From NCBI GenBank assembly GCA_945910005.1, contig OX246747.1, forward strand, positions 19,059,686 through 19,123,685: a stretch of 64,000 nucleotides of DNA, written 5' to 3'. This document shows, one piece after another, positions 34,052 to 45,178 of this stretch. The notes under the pieces are model-generated. The model saw nothing but the letters and a program-made list of their open reading frames with translations. It was not told where the DNA came from and ran no database searches. The translations under genes and the position numbers were made by a program. Every line of letters begins with the position of its first letter. Within the stretch, counting starts at the first letter, position 1. This DNA is from Isoperla grammatica. Its lineage: Eukaryota > Arthropoda > Insecta > Plecoptera > Perlodidae.

Positions 34052-35743
34052 AGCCAGCAACATAAAAGCTCCCCTCATAAGGTACATATGTTTTGACTAT
34101 AGGAATAGGAGCGGAAAAACTACTCTACTAACAAAACGCGCGTCTTACTCCTCAACGTGGGGGCTTTTAGGCCCCACAGGGGGCCAAAAAAGCCGAAAAA
34201 AGGCCCAAGGTTCCCCTCATAAGGTACATGGATGGAGTAAACGCCATTTTGTAGAGATAAGTGTCCCAAATAGGAATTCGAATAGTAAGACGGGATATTA
34301 GGGGGCGTTTACCGATCAGACGCCATTTTACCTAAAAAGGGCCATTTTTTATTTTCGCACATGCATGCGCTTAAATACTCAAATCATATCCGGAAATGTC
34401 TTGAGACGTAGAAAAACATACATTTTAAAGAAATTTTGGGTTATTGTCCTCGCCAGACGCCCTCAAAAGCGGCCCAAAAAGGCCAAGGTTCCCCTCATAA
34501 GGTACATGAATGGAGTAAACGCCATTTTGTAGAGATAAGTGTCCCAAATACGAATTCGAAGAGTAAGACGGGATATTAGGGGGCGTTTACCGATCAGACG
34601 CCATTTTGTCCAAAAAGGGCCACTTTTTATTTTCACACGTGTACGCGCTTTAACACCCAAAACATATCCTTAAATGCCCCTAGAGGTGAATACATTTCTA
34701 AGATATTGTGTGATGTCCTCGCCAGCCCCCCCCCCCCCCCCCCCCCACAGCCTCGATCCGGATGCGATTGTTTTGAAGCTCCGCCCACCCCTAACTTTAA
34801 TATACCAGTATTTATTATTATTAATGTCAGGATTTAAGGATATGTTTTGGGTGTTAAAGCGCGAGCACGTGTGAAAATAAAAAGCGGCCCTTTTTGGGTA
34901 AAATGGCGTCTGATCGGTAAACGCCCCCTAATATCCCATCTTACTCTTCGAATTCCTATTTGGGACACTTATCTCTACAAAATGGCGTTTACTCCATTCA
35001 TGTACCTTATGAGGGGAACCTTGGCCTTTTTGGGCCCCTTTTGAGGGCGTCTGGCGAGGACAATAACCCAAAATTTCTTTAAAATGTATGTTTTTCTACG
35101 TCTCGAGATATTTCCGGATATGTTTTGAGTGTTTAAGCGCATGCATGTGCGAAAATAAAAAATGGCCCAATTGGGTAAAATGGCGTCTGATCGGTAAACG
35201 CCCCCTAATATCCCGTCTTACTCTTCGAATTCCTATTTGGGACACTTATCTCTACAAAATGGCGTTTACTCCATTCATGTACCTTATGAGGGGAACCTTG
35301 GCCTTTTTGGGCCCCTTTTGAGGGCGTCTGGCGAGGACAATAACCCAAAATTTCTTTAAAATGTATGTTTTTCTACGTCTCGAGACATTTCCGGATATGT
35401 TTTGAGTGTTTAAGCGCATGCATGTGCGAAAATAAAAAATGGCCCTTTTTGGGTAAAATGGCGTCTGATCGGTAAACGCCCCCTAATATCCCGTCTTACT
35501 CTTCGAATTCCTATTTGGGACACTTATCTCTACAAAATGGCGTTTACTCCATCCATGTACCTTATGAGGGGAACCTTGGGCCTTTTTTCGGCTTTTTTGG
35601 CCCCCTGTGGGGCCTAAAAGCCCCCACGTTGAGGAGTAAGACGCGCGTTTTGTTAGTAGAGTAGTTTTTCCGCTCCTATTTCAAAAGTCAAAACATATGT
35701 ACCTTATGAGGGGAGCTTTTATGTTGCTGGCTCTCCGTCTAAT
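34052..35743. mobile_element. Foldback element, 1.7 kb, arms built from internal direct repeats
   Basis: The left and right halves are reverse complements, from GAGCCAGCAACATAAAAGC to its complement at about 35733, meeting at a poly-C tract (34724-34745). Each arm contains ~250-300-bp direct repeats with CCTCATAAGGTACATG, GGAGTAAACGCCATTTTG and GTTTACCGATCAGACGCC. There are two in the left arm and three in the right. GTCCAAG flanks both sides (34045-34051 and 35744-35750), a possible 7-bp TSD, although 10-11 bp at the right end lack a counterpart on the left. No transposase is encoded. The structure is like Drosophila FB/Galileo elements. Confidence 0.78.
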
Positions 35744-35750
35744 GTCCAAG

Positions 35751-36235
35751 TAGCGCTATGCGTGTGATTTCTATTAGTTGAGTACTATTATGTTGTTATT
35801 GTAGAGTATTACACCCAGGTTAAGTCAGGCCATGACAGTTTTGGGACTTACCGGGACAGACTACGTATTCATGATATTATACATTTTGCGTCCACCCCCC
35901 TTCTCATCCCAAACTGTTTTTTTATAAATAATGAAATATATCACTTAATAAAATTATCTACAGCTATGTTTACATGGCGAACCAGACTGAAGACTGTCAT
36001 GGACGCTACCGTGTAGATGAAGTGTAGGCCTACCCAAACTCGCTTTCGGTCTCGCATCAAACTTGTTCGTTTTGGTCGTACATAATTCCCTACTGCCATA
36101 TAACATTAATTTAAAGGTGCATCCCGACGAACAAAAAGTTACAAGCTATTGTAATCATTTTACTTGATGTTTGTTGATGTCAACTAGTCATTTCCCACCT
36201 TATCCACCTACAAAGGGCCTATACATCAACCATTT
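35751..36235. other. Intronic non-coding stretch
   Basis: No ORF, TIR or tandem repeat is supported. Confidence 0.3.
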
Positions 36236-36247
36236 TAGTTCGTTCTC

Positions 36248-36415
36248 CGTTTACATGACAAGACTGAGTACGGTCTTTTGGTTCGGTAGCTATATTTCCC
36301 GGGACTGAACCCAACCGGTACGGTACCTGATTTCAAGCGATTTGACATGTTTACATTCATGAGGGACTGAGTCCACGAACCGTACTCAACTCCGTACTCA
36401 GTCCTTCATGTAAAC
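36248..36415. mobile_element. MITE with GTTTACATGA...GACTGAGTACGG ends
   Basis: The left end GTTTACATGACAAGACTGAG is matched by the reverse complement CTCAGTCCTTCATGTAAAC at about 36415. The internal segment also pairs (CTGAGTACGG with CCGTACTCAG). The TSD was not resolved. Confidence 0.6.
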
Positions 36416-36883
36416 AAGGCTATTGTCTACCCTAATTTTCAAGACCATGCTTTGCCACTAGTCATGAGTAGAGGCAAGGATTTTTTGCAACACGTTGATT
36501 TGCGAAATTGTTTAAAAACAAAATTTCAAATTTTTTTGAGGACGGTTTATGCTTAAATTTGTTCGCGAAATGACGCAAAAAACCAGGGTTCCTGCGTAAT
36601 TGGCAAATTTTCTTGCTAAACGCAAACATAAAGCGATTTTAATAGTTTTTTTAAACTTTCTAACATAAAATTTGCGAAAATACGCGTTTTCTCGTATTTT
36701 CAAACTTTCCGCCATTTCCGTCGCTATTGCAGTTTCAACAACATTTTGAGTCGAGGCCAAACCCGAGTATAGCAGCCATATAAGGCGGTGCAACGACAAT
36801 CGATTTGTCAAGAGCGAGATATTTTCGACTCACGTGGCGTCATAGTTGTTTTCTGTCCGGTCTTTGCTGAGTGTCATGTGCAG

Positions 36884-37283
36884 CATACCTGCCAACTTTC
36901 CAGATTTAGTCGAAAAATGCCCGATTTTTAACCTTATTTTCCGATTTCCCGATTTGGCACAGAATGTGTACGATTTCCACGAATGTTCAAGTATTTTACT
37001 GTAAATAGATCAATTTTCGTATTTTCGGACCTAGACCGCCAATATCTTGATGCCCAGTGTGCAGTGAGTTCAAACTCTTCCCACTCACGTAATTTTTCTC
37101 CAAAACCAGTCCTGGTACATGCACTGTTATTGCTATTTTTCACTGTTTATAACTATTTTTTGTCTGTCTTCTTTTTGTCTTTGATGAATTGCGTTTTCGC
37201 AATAGGCCCGCCAATACCATAAAGGCTGTGTTTCTTTTTTTATAAATCTCCCTATTTTCAGTTTTGATAAGTTGGCAGGGATG
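36884..37283. mobile_element. hAT-like MITE (~400 bp)
   Basis: The ends GCATACCTGCCAACTT and AAGTTGGCAGGGATGC are inverted copies with one mismatch. The interior is AT-rich with CCCGATTT runs. No matching 8-bp flank was found, so the superfamily is tentative. Confidence 0.5.
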
Positions 37284-37596
37284 CTTGCTTCCGTGTATGC
37301 ATCCTCGCGTCATCTTGAGTGTTAAAAATGCCGAAAGTTATATCCGTCTTTGAAAGAGAGAAGGAATTATGTGCTGAGGGGTAAATAACGTTTTACGTGT
37401 TTGATTAAGTAAAGAAAATTTAAATGTGTTTTTTTTTCAATTTTTTTAACCGAAATTTGTCTTTTTATTTACCGAAATCCAGTGTTATTTTTTAACAACA
37501 ATTCACGTTAATTTTTCCGTGTTACTGTGAACAGATCATTGTGATCTTCAAATCAAACCAAAATCACTTATTTTTCATCATATCATCCATACTTGG
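37284..37596. other. AT-rich intronic stretch
   Basis: Nothing recognised. Confidence 0.3.
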
Positions 37597-37599
37597 GCT

Positions 37600-37737
37600 C
37601 GTTTACTGACTCGCGTTCGGAGCAACGCAACACGAGCGCAACCAATGAGCAACCCTGCCTATGTTGCTGTTGCTCCAAACTCAACACCTCATTGCATGGT
37701 TGCGTTCATGTTGCGTTGCTCCAAACGCGAGTCAGTA
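37600..37737. mobile_element. MITE with ~45-bp arms
   Basis: TTTACTGACTCGCGTTCGGA at the left, and its near-exact reverse complement ending about 37737. Both arms continue into GCAACGCAACA and GCGCAACCAATGAG. No TSD is clear. Confidence 0.65.
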
Positions 37738-37974
37738 AATCAGCTATTTGTCATTAGCCTTGCACTAGTTTTGTTTGAACGCTTGTGCACATTTCCATAA
37801 GTTCAACTTCTAGCCGTAATCCTTACCAAATTGTGTGAACTCGTCTTTATTCCCAGCCACTTAAGACCCCCGGTAGAAGTTGGAAAAAGGTTGGAATTCA
37901 TAGTCGGCCCCTACACCTAGGGGCACCCATTGTTGCTATGGATTTGTTTTGTTTATGAGAAATAACATGCAAAC

Positions 37975-38395
37975 TGTAGGGGAAGAATAAGAGTTCGGAG
38001 GACCAGCACTGAGGCAATAAATAGGTGGACTGTAAACACTAGATCGAGTTCAGCAATAATCCGCACATACACAAAATACACTTGAAAGCAAAAGGAATAT
38101 ATTAACACAAATAACACATTACACTTATATTCTTGAGTTACAATTACAATACATGAATTATGTGTGTTGTACACATGTGAAAATGAGAATAAAAGCAAGA
38201 ATAATTCTACACGACGCGAGCATGTAAAAATGGACGACAAAGTACAACAATGGTAAAATGCAAAGATCTTAGAAAAGATAAAATAGCTCAACATTCGCTT
38301 TCCTCACGCATGGATCCAAAGACATTGAAAGAGTAAAGTGACAGCTGATGCGATCTGTCGGGCGTAACTAAAATTACAACACATTTGCATGAACA
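37975..38395 (-). repeat. 3' LTR of BEL element 2
   Basis: 421 bp. The polypurine-type primer site would lie just inside it (TTTTTGGGCCCCAGTA, minus strand). Confidence 0.95.
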
Positions 38396-38453
38396 TACTG
38401 GGGCCCAAAAATGAATATTTTTTAATAATGAAAAAAGGAGTGCAAAAAGTTGC

Positions 38454-41400
38454 TTATATAGGAAGGGGACACAGTTTAACTATTGGGCGCTTGAAGTGTC
38501 CACGAGGAGTCTTGATGGTAACCACTCGAACTTTTCCATCTTGACCAGGATGCAGAGCAGTGATTATGGCGAGTTCCCACTGTAGAGGTTGTAGGTTCTC
38601 TTCTTTCACAAGAACCACGGTGCCTTCAACAAGGTTTGGGCTGGAACTGGACCATTTCTGTCTCTGCTGCATAGTGTGAAGGTAGTCGGTGGACCATTTC
38701 TTCCAGATGAGCTGCATGTATTGTTGAAGCTGTTGCCATCTATTTAAAGCATGAACTGAACTGTCAATTAGGTTAGGTTCAGGTATAGAGGTAATAGCTT
38801 CACCAATGAGAAAATGACCCGGACTAAGATAAGATATATCATGAGGATCATTGGAGTTTACGATAAGTGGGCGTGAATTTAAACAAGCTTCAATTTGTGT
38901 GAGTATTGTGCACATTTGTTCAAATGTGAGTGAGTTATTTCCTATCACCCTTTTGAGATGATATTTGAGAGATTTAACCGCAGCCTCCCACAGGCCTCCG
39001 AAGTGAGGAGAGCGAGGTGGTATGAAAAACCAATTACAATTTTTATGAGAATTGTAATTTTGCAGAGTTTCTTGATGAGACCTTGACTTCAGTAGTTTGC
39101 TGAGATCAGCTAGCTGATGATTAGCACCAACAAAGTTTGTTCCGTTATCGCTATATATGTTGGAACATTTTCCTCTTCGTGACGTGAAACGCTTTAACGC
39201 AGCGATGAATGCTTCAGTAGTCATGTCGCTGACTAATTCAATGTGTACAGCCTTAGTAGCAAGGCAAACGAAGATAGCAATACATGCCTTCAATTTTATT
39301 TTACTGCGTGTGGATCCTTGCTTTATGAAAAAGGGTCCTGCATAATCAATTCCTGTGTTTAAGAAAGGTCGAGCCGGTTGTATTCTGGGAGTAGGTAATT
39401 CTCCCATGAGTTGCTGTGTAGTTGTGGTTTTCAACTTGTAGCATGGTAAACATTGATGCAATGTTGATCGAAGTATTCGTCTAATGGACGGTATCCAGTA
39501 GCGTTGTTGAAGTGATGACGTCAACATTTGTGATGAAGCATGTAATAATCGTAAATGCTCGTGCATAATGAGAAGTTTGGTGAGATGATGCCGTGTTGGA
39601 ATAATCATTTGATGTTTAGATTCGAATGGCAGCAAAGATTTTTGAAGTCTTCCTCCGAGTCTTAGGATACCTTCACTGTCCAAGAAAGGACATAAGTTTT
39701 TTATACTGCTTTTGTTGGAGAGTTCTCTTGATGATGACAATGCATGAATTTCTGATGAGTACACAACACCTTGAGCTAGTTTGATGCATGCTTTTAATGA
39801 GTTATTTAACTCTGTGACAGAGAGTGTCGAATGATTTCTCTCCGAAGGTGGCCTTCTGGAATTGTAGCAAAATCGAATGCAATAAGCAATGACTCGTTGC
39901 AATTTAGTCAGCCTTGAAAATTTATGGATGATGTCATCTTTTGGCTTAATTGCCATGAGGGTGATGGTTGAAGTTTGTTGTTCTGGCATGTCTTCTAAAG
40001 CGATGGGCTGCATGATTGATATTGGCCATAATGATGGGTCTTGTGGCAACCATTGAGGTCCATGCCACCACAATTTACAAGTAGCAAGAATGTCTGGAGA
40101 GGTTCCTCTAGAAATCAAATCTGCAGGATTTTGTGCTGATGCGATGTGTGCCCATTTTGCATTTGCAGTGAGTTCTTGTATTTCTGTGACTCTGTTTGCA
40201 ATGAATGTTTTCCATTTATACGGATGAGCTTTAATCCAAGCAAGAACGAGTGTTGAGTCTGTCCAGAGGAAACTGGAATTAATGTCAAGATGAAGCGATT
40301 CAACTGTTTTGTTAAAAAGTTTGGCGAGTAAAAGTGCGCCGCATAATTCCAATCGTGGAAGTGTGATTCGTTTCAAAGGTGCTACCTTTGATTTAGAGTA
40401 AAGTAAGTGGGTAGAAGTATGACCTTCATTGTTGGTCGATCGGAGATATATGCAAGCTCCGAAAGCTTTTTCAGAAGCATCAGAAAAGCCGTGTAACTGG
40501 ATATCGGTGATGACTCCTGTCACTAATACTAGTCGTTGAACCTTTATGTTGCTTATGGTAGGAAGTTGATTGCAGATATTCTGCCATTTTGTGTTTAGAG
40601 AGACGGGTAAGACATCATCCCAGTCTAACCGTTCTATCCACAGGTGCTGTAGAAAGATCTTGCAATTGATGACAATAGGACTAATTAGTCCTAGTGGATC
40701 GAAAATGGCAGAAATAATAGATAACACTTTGCGTTTAGTAGCTAGTGATACTTGTTGTAACTGTGGCTTGGTTGAACCATTGATTATTTGAAAGATATCA
40801 GAAGCAGGATGCCAAAGCAGTCCTAGAGTTTTGATACAATCTTCTCGTTCGAATTGCAGCGGAAGGTTAATTTCGCGATCTTCTTCTGGAACCGACTCCA
40901 AAAGAGCAGAATGGTTTGAGCACCATTTACGTAGTGGAAAGCCTCCACTGGCCAGTAAAGATTTCAAATCTTGCTGAAGTTTTAGAGCGTCTTCTAAATT
41001 GTTTGCTCCTGAAAGACAGTCATCTACGTAGAAATCATTTTTGAGTATCAAAGATGCCTTAGGATAATTTTTAGCTTCCAAGTCTGCTAAATGGTGTAAG
41101 CATCGTGTAGCTAAAAAGGGTGCAGTTTTTGTACCATAAGTTACTGTAGTCAGTTGGTATTCTCTTATGGGTTCATTAGTAGATTCTCTCCATAAGATGC
41201 GTTGTAAATTCCAATCGTCAGGATGCATATTTATTTGTCTGTACATTTTAGCAATGTCGGCGCTGAAAGCTATCAGATGTGTTCTGAAACGCAAGACAAT
41301 TGAGCACAAGTCGTCTTGTATTGTAGGTCCTAGTTTTAGTAAATCATTTAGTGACTTGCCGGTGCTAGATTTTGCTGATCCATCGAAAACGACACGTATA

Positions 41401-43658
41401 TGACTTGTAGTAGATTGTTTGAATACTGCGTGGTGAGGTAAGTAGTAACAAGTACCAGTTTCATCTGGTGCACTGTCGACTGGTTGCATATGACCAAGTT
41501 CTTGGTATTCATGAAGAAACTTATTGTAGTCTTCCTTTGCGACGCTATTTGAATTAAGGTGACGTTCCAATTGTTGATACCGCCGCATTGCTTGAGGTCT
41601 CGAGTCACCGAGTTGACTCCTGTCTTCTTTCAATGGGAGACGAACAATAAATTTGCCTTGAGCGTTACGAGTCGTATTGTTTAAGAAATGATTTTCGCAA
41701 TCACGTTCTTCCTTTGTAGTGATAGGTTTTGGAATACCTTCAATTTCCCAAAAGCGCTTGAGTTGTTGATCAATTTTTTCCGTACTAACGAAATACGTAT
41801 GTGCAGGTTTCAGAGACTGCTCGAGAGTCAAACCGGGAACCCTTCCACCGAGGACCCAACCAAGTTTTGTCTCTTGAATTGTAGGGAAACCTGGGCGAAT
41901 TAGTGAATTCGATTGGAGAAGGTCGTAGTAGTGTTCTGCACCTATCAGCAGTTGGATTTCACCTGGATTGTCGAAATCAGGATCTGCTAGTAGGCCTACA
42001 ATGTTATGAGGAATGTTCCATGTGCTACAATCGATGGGAACCGACGGTAGATTTCCCGTAATTTTTGGCAAGATGAAACAATCAATTTTAGTTGTGTGAT
42101 TGCTAATAGTTGATTTTACTGTTACACTAACAGTGTGGGTAGTTGTTGAACTTGTGTCGTTAATACCCTGAATAGATGTGTGACTGACTTCTTTTTTGAG
42201 TTGAAGTTTGTTAGCCAATTCAAGAGTGATGAAAGAGGCTTGACTTGCTGAGTCGAGCAGTGCTCGACATTTGATTAAATTACGAAATTTATTTAGAGCA
42301 TAGACTTGTGCTGTAGCTAACAAAACTTGGTGTGTAGGTTTAGCCTTGAAGGAAGAGTAGCTTCCTGCACTAGCATCGCTAGTAGACCTAGTGTTTTCTG
42401 AATGATTGGTAAAGAGATTGTTACTTTGCATTGACGCAGGTGTGCGATTGCTATATTGAGTATTGGTCAGTTGTTTGTTTATCTGCGTTTGACCTTGAGG
42501 CCCTGGTTTAGAATCATGCAATAAGATGCTGTGCTTTTTTCCACACTTACAATAGCTAGGAAATTCGCATGCGTTGACCTCATGATCGATAGCAAAGCAG
42601 TTGGCACAAGCATTATTAGAATTAATGAATTGCCATCTATGTGCTACTGACAGATCGCGAAATGATTTACAATTGTATAAGTAATGTTTATTACCACAAT
42701 GCAAACATTCGGTATTGTTAGTACCGGTAGCGACATACGTATGTTTATTAGGCTTGCTTTGAGGAATGTCAACCCTTGCTTGAGTAAGCTCTATAGTCTG
42801 TGACCTCTTGTCAAGAAAGTCACATAAGCATTTGAGTGTGGAACATTCCGATTCCGATTGTGATGTTTCAAAATCACGCCTAGTTTGCATGTCTAGTTTC
42901 CCTAGAGTGAGTTGAATCAGTAGAAGCTCATGAATTTCGATATTCAAATTGAGCGCTTGAATAGCATTGAGATTGCTTGTAAGTTCATTAACTAACTGTC
43001 TAAGTTCATGAGCGGAGTTTGCTCGTGCATGTGGAAGATTAAGAAGAGTATTGATATGTTTCTGAGATATCAATTTTTTGTTTTCGTATCTTTTGACAAT
43101 CATTTCCCATGCAATGATGTAATTAGCTGAGGATAATGGGAGATTTTTGATCAGCTGTAGAGGTTCATCACGTAATGATGATAGAAGATAATGAAACTTC
43201 TGAACATCCGTAAGAGTTACATTGTTATGTATGAGTGCGACATATGTGTCTTTGTATTGTGACCAACGAGTGTAGTCACCTGAGAAATCTGGTAGATTTA
43301 TATTTGGCAGTTTTAGAATATGTTTGTGTACTTGAGCGCCATTGACAGTGCAGGCATCACTCAACAGCGTAACAGGAGCAAATAAGTCGTTTGATTTCGC
43401 ATTAGTATCAAAATATAAACTTTCAAATTCTGATCTATACATTTCATGCTCTGAGTCAGCTTCAGTGTCTTCTATTTCAAGCTGTGTTTGTATTTCTTCA
43501 AACTGACCATAAATTGAAGAAAGAGTTTCAAATCTAACTCTGATTGCACTTAGATTTGACTGATTGTCTACGTTGTTTATGAACGTGTGTATGCGTGTAA
43601 GCCTAGCTTTGACTACGCCACGCCGTTTAATTAACTCACTTTTCATTTGGTCATTCAT
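38454..43658 (-). CDS. BEL/Pao Gag-Pol polyprotein, 1,734 aa
   Basis: A single uninterrupted frame from ATG 43658 to the stop at 38454. In order: charged coiled N-terminus (1-75). DUF1759 gag core (115-205, PDFSGDYTRWSQYK). Zinc knuckles (318-381, CLHCGNKHYLYNC, CANCFAIDHEVNAC, CKCGKKH). Aspartic protease with D469 in ALLDSAS, the DSA form instead of DSG. Reverse transcriptase (735-960) with D801 and YVDD at 877-880. RNase H with D1060, E1104 and D1134. Integrase zinc site around H1366-H1373 with C1403 and C1406. Integrase core D1438, D1504, E1558 (spacings 65 and 53). C-terminal DUF5641-like domain (about 1630-1734). Together these package, copy and integrate the element. No stop, frameshift or lost catalytic residue is seen, which together with the LTR identity suggests recent or current activity. 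No env-like ORF is present. Confidence 0.95.
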   Translation of the reverse strand: MNDQMKSELIKRRGVVKARLTRIHTFINNVDNQSNLSAIRVRFETLSSIYGQFEEIQTQLEIEDTEADSEHEMYRSEFESLYFDTNAKSNDLFAPVTLLSDACTVNGAQVHKHILKLPNINLPDFSGDYTRWSQYKDTYVALIHNNVTLTDVQKFHYLLSSLRDEPLQLIKNLPLSSANYIIAWEMIVKRYENKKLISQKHINTLLNLPHARANSAHELRQLVNELTSNLNAIQALNLNIEIHELLLIQLTLGKLDMQTRRDFETSQSESECSTLKCLCDFLDKRSQTIELTQARVDIPQSKPNKHTYVATGTNNTECLHCGNKHYLYNCKSFRDLSVAHRWQFINSNNACANCFAIDHEVNACEFPSYCKCGKKHSILLHDSKPGPQGQTQINKQLTNTQYSNRTPASMQSNNLFTNHSENTRSTSDASAGSYSSFKAKPTHQVLLATAQVYALNKFRNLIKCRALLDSASQASFITLELANKLQLKKEVSHTSIQGINDTSSTTTHTVSVTVKSTISNHTTKIDCFILPKITGNLPSVPIDCSTWNIPHNIVGLLADPDFDNPGEIQLLIGAEHYYDLLQSNSLIRPGFPTIQETKLGWVLGGRVPGLTLEQSLKPAHTYFVSTEKIDQQLKRFWEIEGIPKPITTKEERDCENHFLNNTTRNAQGKFIVRLPLKEDRSQLGDSRPQAMRRYQQLERHLNSNSVAKEDYNKFLHEYQELGHMQPVDSAPDETGTCYYLPHHAVFKQSTTSHIRVVFDGSAKSSTGKSLNDLLKLGPTIQDDLCSIVLRFRTHLIAFSADIAKMYRQINMHPDDWNLQRILWRESTNEPIREYQLTTVTYGTKTAPFLATRCLHHLADLEAKNYPKASLILKNDFYVDDCLSGANNLEDALKLQQDLKSLLASGGFPLRKWCSNHSALLESVPEEDREINLPLQFEREDCIKTLGLLWHPASDIFQIINGSTKPQLQQVSLATKRKVLSIISAIFDPLGLISPIVINCKIFLQHLWIERLDWDDVLPVSLNTKWQNICNQLPTISNIKVQRLVLVTGVITDIQLHGFSDASEKAFGACIYLRSTNNEGHTSTHLLYSKSKVAPLKRITLPRLELCGALLLAKLFNKTVESLHLDINSSFLWTDSTLVLAWIKAHPYKWKTFIANRVTEIQELTANAKWAHIASAQNPADLISRGTSPDILATCKLWWHGPQWLPQDPSLWPISIMQPIALEDMPEQQTSTITLMAIKPKDDIIHKFSRLTKLQRVIAYCIRFCYNSRRPPSERNHSTLSVTELNNSLKACIKLAQGVVYSSEIHALSSSRELSNKSSIKNLCPFLDSEGILRLGGRLQKSLLPFESKHQMIIPTRHHLTKLLIMHEHLRLLHASSQMLTSSLQQRYWIPSIRRILRSTLHQCLPCYKLKTTTTQQLMGELPTPRIQPARPFLNTGIDYAGPFFIKQGSTRSKIKLKACIAIFVCLATKAVHIELVSDMTTEAFIAALKRFTSRRGKCSNIYSDNGTNFVGANHQLADLSKLLKSRSHQETLQNYNSHKNCNWFFIPPRSPHFGGLWEAAVKSLKYHLKRVIGNNSLTFEQMCTILTQIEACLNSRPLIVNSNDPHDISYLSPGHFLIGEAITSIPEPNLIDSSVHALNRWQQLQQYMQLIWKKWSTDYLHTMQQRQKWSSSSPNLVEGTVVLVKEENLQPLQWELAIITALHPGQDGKVRVVTIKTPRGHFKRPIVKLCPLPI

Positions 43659-43973
43659 GGTGCCAGAAACAAAGAACTAGGATCGAACAGAAATGAGAGA
43701 CAGTAAATAGCTTATCTGAGTTGTGAAGACTGCGACTAGAAGAAGCCTGTCCATGACCGGAGAAGTTCCACGAGGGTTGCAAGATACACTTTGAGCTGCA
43801 ATAACTGGGGCCCCATGGGAAGGCCGGGTGCAGACGAACTAGGCCTAGCGTAGGCCTATGCTTAGGCTATGTAGAAGGATGACGAAGGTGCCGTCGACGG
43901 TGAATTTAAGAACAGTTTATAATTTCCACGTGGAAATAATGTAAATTGTATATGCGGCCCGGTGCGACCAAAA

Positions 43974-44394
43974 TGTAGGGGAAGAATAAGAGTTCGGAGG
44001 ACCAGCACTGAGGCAATAAATAGGTGGACTGTAAACACTAGATCGAGTTCAGCAATAATCCGCACATACACAAAATACACTTGAAAGCAAAAGGAATATA
44101 TTAACACAAATAACACATTACACTTATATTCTTGAGTTACAATTACAATACATGAATTATGTGTGTTGTACACATGTGAAAATGAGAATAAAAGCAAGAA
44201 TAATTCTACACGACGCGAGCATGTAAAAATGGACGACAAAGTACAACAATGGTAAAATGCAAAGATCTTAGAAAAGATAAAATAGCTCAACATTCGCTTT
44301 CCTCACGCATGGATCCAAAGACATTGAAAGAGTAAAGTGACAGCTGATGCGATCTGTCGGGCGTAACTAAAATTACAACACATTTGCATGAACA
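43974..44394 (-). repeat. 5' LTR of BEL element 2
   Basis: 421 bp, the transcription-starting LTR for the minus-strand element. A reading of the two LTRs side by side shows no difference. Confidence 0.95.
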
Positions 44395-44462
44395 CAAACA
44401 ATTGTTACCTTGGTAACAATGGGCGCCCCTAGGTGTAGGGGCCGACTATGAATTCCAACCTT

Positions 44463-45178
44463 AGCCTACCTATGTGTGCTTTTCCTTTTTAATAAGCTGG
44501 TAGTAAGTATTACCGTACCGGTACAAATGTTGAGATTTTGTCACTCAGTACATGGAGGAGTTATTTTACCACGTAGGCCTATAGTAAAGTATAGTAGTTA
44601 CAGCAATAGTCATGGGTGCCGTGCCACGAGGGGGGAGGGGGGCAAGGAGGGGGGGGGGGGGGGGCACTTGCCCCCCCCCCCTGGGCTGCAGGAATTAAAC
44701 ATTCAACTGATGGCTCTAGGATACGTGCTATATGCGCCTTTTAATAAATAACAAGACCTAGGCCTATTTAATAAATAACAAATAAAAATAACATATTTAG
44801 TAGGCCTATGTTATTTAATTTGAGTTATACGAGCATATTATATATTATCTATTAGCTGTTAGTTAATCAAAAAGGAACCCTGTTTTGACACTGTACATGG
44901 TTCAATTCATTACATTCAGAACCTACTCTAACATCCCAAAAATTGGTTAAAAAGTGTTTAAAATCCAAAAAATTCCCTGCGAAGTTCAGATTTAGTAAAA
45001 TTTTCTGTGAGTTACGTACACACGTTCAGTGGATGTGAACTGTCTCATTGCTTCATAAATCATAGTGTTTCAACTTTCTTAAGTTAATTTGTAAGTTGTA
45101 ACTAAGTATTTTAAGTGGTTAGGGGGCTACAAGTAAACTAGGCCAATGGCTTAAACATTGAACTGTTTCACTGTTTTA
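44463..45178. other. Intronic stretch with a G/C-run palindrome
   Basis: Poly-G (44650-44664) followed by poly-C (44673-44683) forms a GC-only hairpin near 44625-44690, flanked by GGCCTA motifs. The rest is non-coding up to the acceptor CTGTTTTAG before the last DUF4806-like exon. Confidence 0.5.

Larger units (their letters stand above)
37975..44394 (-). mobile_element. BEL/Pao LTR retrotransposon 2, apparently intact
   Basis: 6,420 bp. LTRs at 37975..38395 and 43974..44394 are each 421 bp and look identical on reading. The 5-bp TSD CAAAC is perfect at 37970-37974 and 44395-44399. On the minus strand the LTR is TGTTCATGC...CCCCTACA. A primer-binding-site-like TGGTCGCACCGGGCC follows the 5' LTR. 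A single 1,734-codon ORF fills the interior. Everything expected of an autonomous, recently inserted copy is present. Confidence 0.95.
37887..44462. mobile_element. Small MITE split by BEL element 2
   Basis: The arms AAGGTTGGAATTCATAGTCG (37887) and its reverse complement (ending 44462) match for ~45 bp, through CCTACACCTAGGGGC. Without the BEL insertion the MITE is about 150 bp. It predates the BEL insertion. Confidence 0.7.

Noticed and set aside
36934..37222. ORFs in both strands at 36934-37222
   Set aside because: They lie inside a hAT-like MITE and have no transposase motif.
37953..38294. Hydrophobic 113-codon minus ORF, repeated at 43862-44293
   Set aside because: It lies in the LTRs of BEL element 2. 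The duplication is the LTR pair, not two genes.
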